From: an uncultured Acidimicrobiaceae bacterium | Lineage (GTDB): Bacteria; Actinomycetota; Acidimicrobiia; Acidimicrobiales; RAAP-2 | Direction of reading: 5' to 3' | DNA: 42,063 bases | NCBI GenBank assembly: GCA_903894295.1 | Contig: CAITPI010000023.1 | Location: 1 to 42,063, forward strand | Notes under the pieces: generated by a model | What the model was told of the DNA's origin: nothing | Databases searched by the model: none | Seen by the model: only the letters and a program-made list of their open reading frames with translations | Program-made: the position numbers and the translations under genes | Part shown: piece after piece, positions 40,536 through 42,063 of the stretch | How positions within the stretch are numbered: the first letter of the stretch is position 1 | Layout: each line of letters begins with the position of its first letter

Positions 40536-41834
40536 TCAGAAGCCGTATCCGATCAACAGGGTGGCGTCGATCCGGTCGATCAGCCGGGTCAAGGTGTCGT
40601 GGCTGTCGGTCAGGCCCGACACCTCGGCGACGTAGCCGAACATGCCTCCGGCCTGGGCCGAGACGGCGTCGCCGGCCCGGCGGACGAGGTTGACCCGGGT
40701 CACGTCGTCAAGGGCGCGGGCCTCGGCGATGCCGTCAACGGATCGGACCACGGTGGCGTGTTCCGGAGGTCCCATCCAGTAGCAGAAGGCGACGGGATGG
40801 TCTCCCATGAGCAGGGGGCCGTCCGGATCAAGCCCGGACAGGTCGATTCCGAGGCCGAGGGCCTGCGCCATGGCCCAGGTGACGATTGGCGGCCCGCCGA
40901 GGCGTTCCAGCAGTTCGGGGATACCGCCTCCGACCCGGCCGTTCACTTCGATGATCCGGGGTCCCTCCGGCGTGATCTTGAGTTCGGTGTGGAGAATGCC
41001 GAACGCAAGGCCGAGCGCCCGGGCCGCATCGGTGGCCATGGCAAGGGTCGCCTCGCGGTCTCCCGGGGAGAGGTCACACGGCAGAAAGTGACCGGCTTCG
41101 CGGAAGGCCAGATCCAGGGTGAACCGGCCGGTCAACGCAATGTGGTGGATGACCCCGTCCTCGACGACTGACTCCACGGAGACCATGTCGGCGCCGACGG
41201 ATGAGGCCGGCGGGTTGCGGTCGGCGAGGAAGGTCTCGAGGACAAAAGGCTCTTCGGGGCACCGGCGAAGGAAGGTGGAAAGCTCGTCGGACTGCTCGAT
41301 GAAGTAGGTGTCCCGACCTCCCGCCCCGAAGCGGGGCTTGAGAACGGCGGGAGGTCGAACCTTCAGCAGGGGGTTGATCGCCGAGGAGAGAACCTCGGAC
41401 GGAAGAAACGTCGTGATCGAGGGGCCGGGGACGCCGGCGGCGCCGAGGGCGTGCCGTTGGGCGAGCTTGTCGCAGAGTCGGAGGGCCGTTTCGGGCTGGT
41501 GATAGCGAAGTCCGAGCGCTTTGCCCACGGCGGCGGCCAGCACCATGGGCGGCTCGGTGAAGGTGACAATGCCATCGGGAGCGACCGTCCGCAGCGTCTC
41601 GATGACGCCGTCGGTCGACTGTCCGGTGACGTCGACCACTTCGCCGAGGCGGGCGAGGCCCCGCACGGGGAACGTCAGGGGTTGTTCCGACCAGCCGATG
41701 ACCCAGATGATGCGGCAGACACCGGCCGCCGCTTCGATGATCTCGAGCGTGGAAAAGGCCCGGTCGTGGTAGAAGACGGCGAGACGGGGGAGGGCGGGCG
41801 CGTCAGACGGGGCTGTCTGGTCACGCCGCTCCAT
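40536..41834 (-). CDS. ATP-grasp domain carboxylate-amine ligase-like protein
   Basis: A 432-residue enzyme of the ATP-grasp fold, which joins a carboxylate to an amine or thiol with ATP. The N-terminal pre-ATP-grasp domain ends around LGLRYHQPETALRLCDKLAQRHAL. The central domain has PPAVLKPRFGAGGRDTYFI, a glycine-rich ATP-binding loop, and ILHTELKITPEGPRIIEVNGRVGGG, the Mg-binding Glu/Asn region. The C-terminal domain is like those of amino-acid and peptide ligases. The start ATG 41834 lies six bases downstream of TACCTT (leaderless); an ATG five codons earlier was dropped. The substrate is unknown. Confidence 0.88.
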   Translation of the reverse strand: MERRDQTAPSDAPALPRLAVFYHDRAFSTLEIIEAAAGVCRIIWVIGWSEQPLTFPVRGLARLGEVVDVTGQSTDGVIETLRTVAPDGIVTFTEPPMVLAAAVGKALGLRYHQPETALRLCDKLAQRHALGAAGVPGPSITTFLPSEVLSSAINPLLKVRPPAVLKPRFGAGGRDTYFIEQSDELSTFLRRCPEEPFVLETFLADRNPPASSVGADMVSVESVVEDGVIHHIALTGRFTLDLAFREAGHFLPCDLSPGDREATLAMATDAARALGLAFGILHTELKITPEGPRIIEVNGRVGGGIPELLERLGGPPIVTWAMAQALGLGIDLSGLDPDGPLLMGDHPVAFCYWMGPPEHATVVRSVDGIAEARALDDVTRVNLVRRAGDAVSAQAGGMFGYVAEVSGLTDSHDTLTRLIDRIDATLLIGYGF

Positions 41835-41840
41835 GATTTC

Positions 41841-41846
41841 AAGGTA
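41841..41846 (-). promoter_or_regulatory. Putative -10 element of the ATP-grasp gene (leaderless)
   Basis: TACCTT on the minus strand fits TANNNT and ends six bases before ATG 41834. Confidence 0.5.
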
Positions 41847-42005
41847 CACCAGCGACGCTTTTTACGCATCCGGGCACCCTCTCCGGCCTGCCCGATCTTC
41901 CGAGGTGGGCCGGGGCGGTTCAGCGGTGTTCGGGTTCGGCAGCAAGGTGAGATGAGATGTATCCAAAATCGGGCACCGTCACACCCGTGACGGACAATCA
42001 AAGTC

Positions 42006-42063
42006 ATGACCGGGGCCATCACAGAGGAGTACTTGACCCGGGCCGTCGTGTTCCCCCTCGACC
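42006..42063 (+). CDS. Start of an unidentified gene, cut by the window end
   Basis: An open frame begins at ATG 42006 (MTGAITEEYLTRAVVFPL) and runs off the right edge, giving only 19 residues. It diverges from the ATP-grasp gene. No clear ribosome-binding site lies upstream. The fragment is too short to identify. I mark it because the frame is open, starts with ATG and lies in a divergent position. Confidence 0.4.
   Translation, partial: MTGAITEEYLTRAVVFPLD

Noticed and set aside
1..42063. Mobile elements, CRISPR arrays, tRNAs
   Set aside because: No transposase or integrase domain, no regularly spaced direct repeats beyond the three 17-bp units, and no cloverleaf was seen by eye.

Overview
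This is high-GC DNA from an actinobacterium, most likely of the class Acidimicrobiia. The evidence is a WhiB regulator, a class E-type sortase, an F420-type LLM oxidoreductase, PT-rich secreted proteins, and a run of 42-residue 'GYW..NG.V..FGDA.FYGS' repeats, which I associate with that class. Placement is by gene content and remembered families only. No rRNA, tRNA, CRISPR array, phage gene or insertion sequence was seen.

Left part (1-7227). The 3' end of an S9 prolyl-oligopeptidase gene meets a four-gene minus-strand operon (5491 down to 971): NPD/nitronate-monooxygenase-like flavoprotein, DHA2-type MFS pump, VOC protein, second MFS transporter. The operon is joined by an ATGA overlap, a 51-bp gap and an 11-bp overlap. 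An LLM-class oxidoreductase gene diverges from it, followed by a small membrane protein.

Middle part (7489-30019) is a cell-envelope and exopolysaccharide region. It begins with a small LPFTG-anchored protein, a sortase, a DUF4012 membrane protein and a secreted protein of about 1400 residues (propeller-like N-terminus, clan GH-A-like glycosidase, discoidin-like module, six 42-residue repeats). Next come polysaccharide genes: a fused GT2-GT4 glycosyltransferase, a Wzz/BY-kinase protein, a GT4, a Wzy-like polymerase, two adjacent single-pass membrane proteins sharing an unrecognised motif, a second GT4, a holo-ACP synthase, an acyl carrier protein, a polyprenyl-phosphate sugar transferase, a third GT4 and a low-molecular-weight protein-tyrosine phosphatase. 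Initiation, elongation, polymerisation, chain-length control and kinase/phosphatase control are all present. A Wzx flippase and any enzyme that would load the ACP are not. The PPTase/ACP pair and the twin membrane proteins are the least explained parts.

Right part (30052-42063) is mostly housekeeping: an NAD-dependent epimerase, WhiB, a NUDIX - zinc-ribbon - histidine-phosphatase run, a TetR regulator, a zinc alcohol dehydrogenase, an EamA transporter with a 3x17-bp tandem repeat in its promoter, a TerB-like/Coq4-like fusion, a TRIC-type channel, a ThrE exporter, a GNAT acetyltransferase, an ATP-grasp enzyme and the first codons of one more gene.

Many genes that head transcripts have no Shine-Dalgarno sequence. 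Instead a TANNNT -10 hexamer sits 6-7 bp before the start codon, which suggests widespread leaderless translation. Internal operon genes instead use ribosome-binding sites or ATGA/TGATG coupling.
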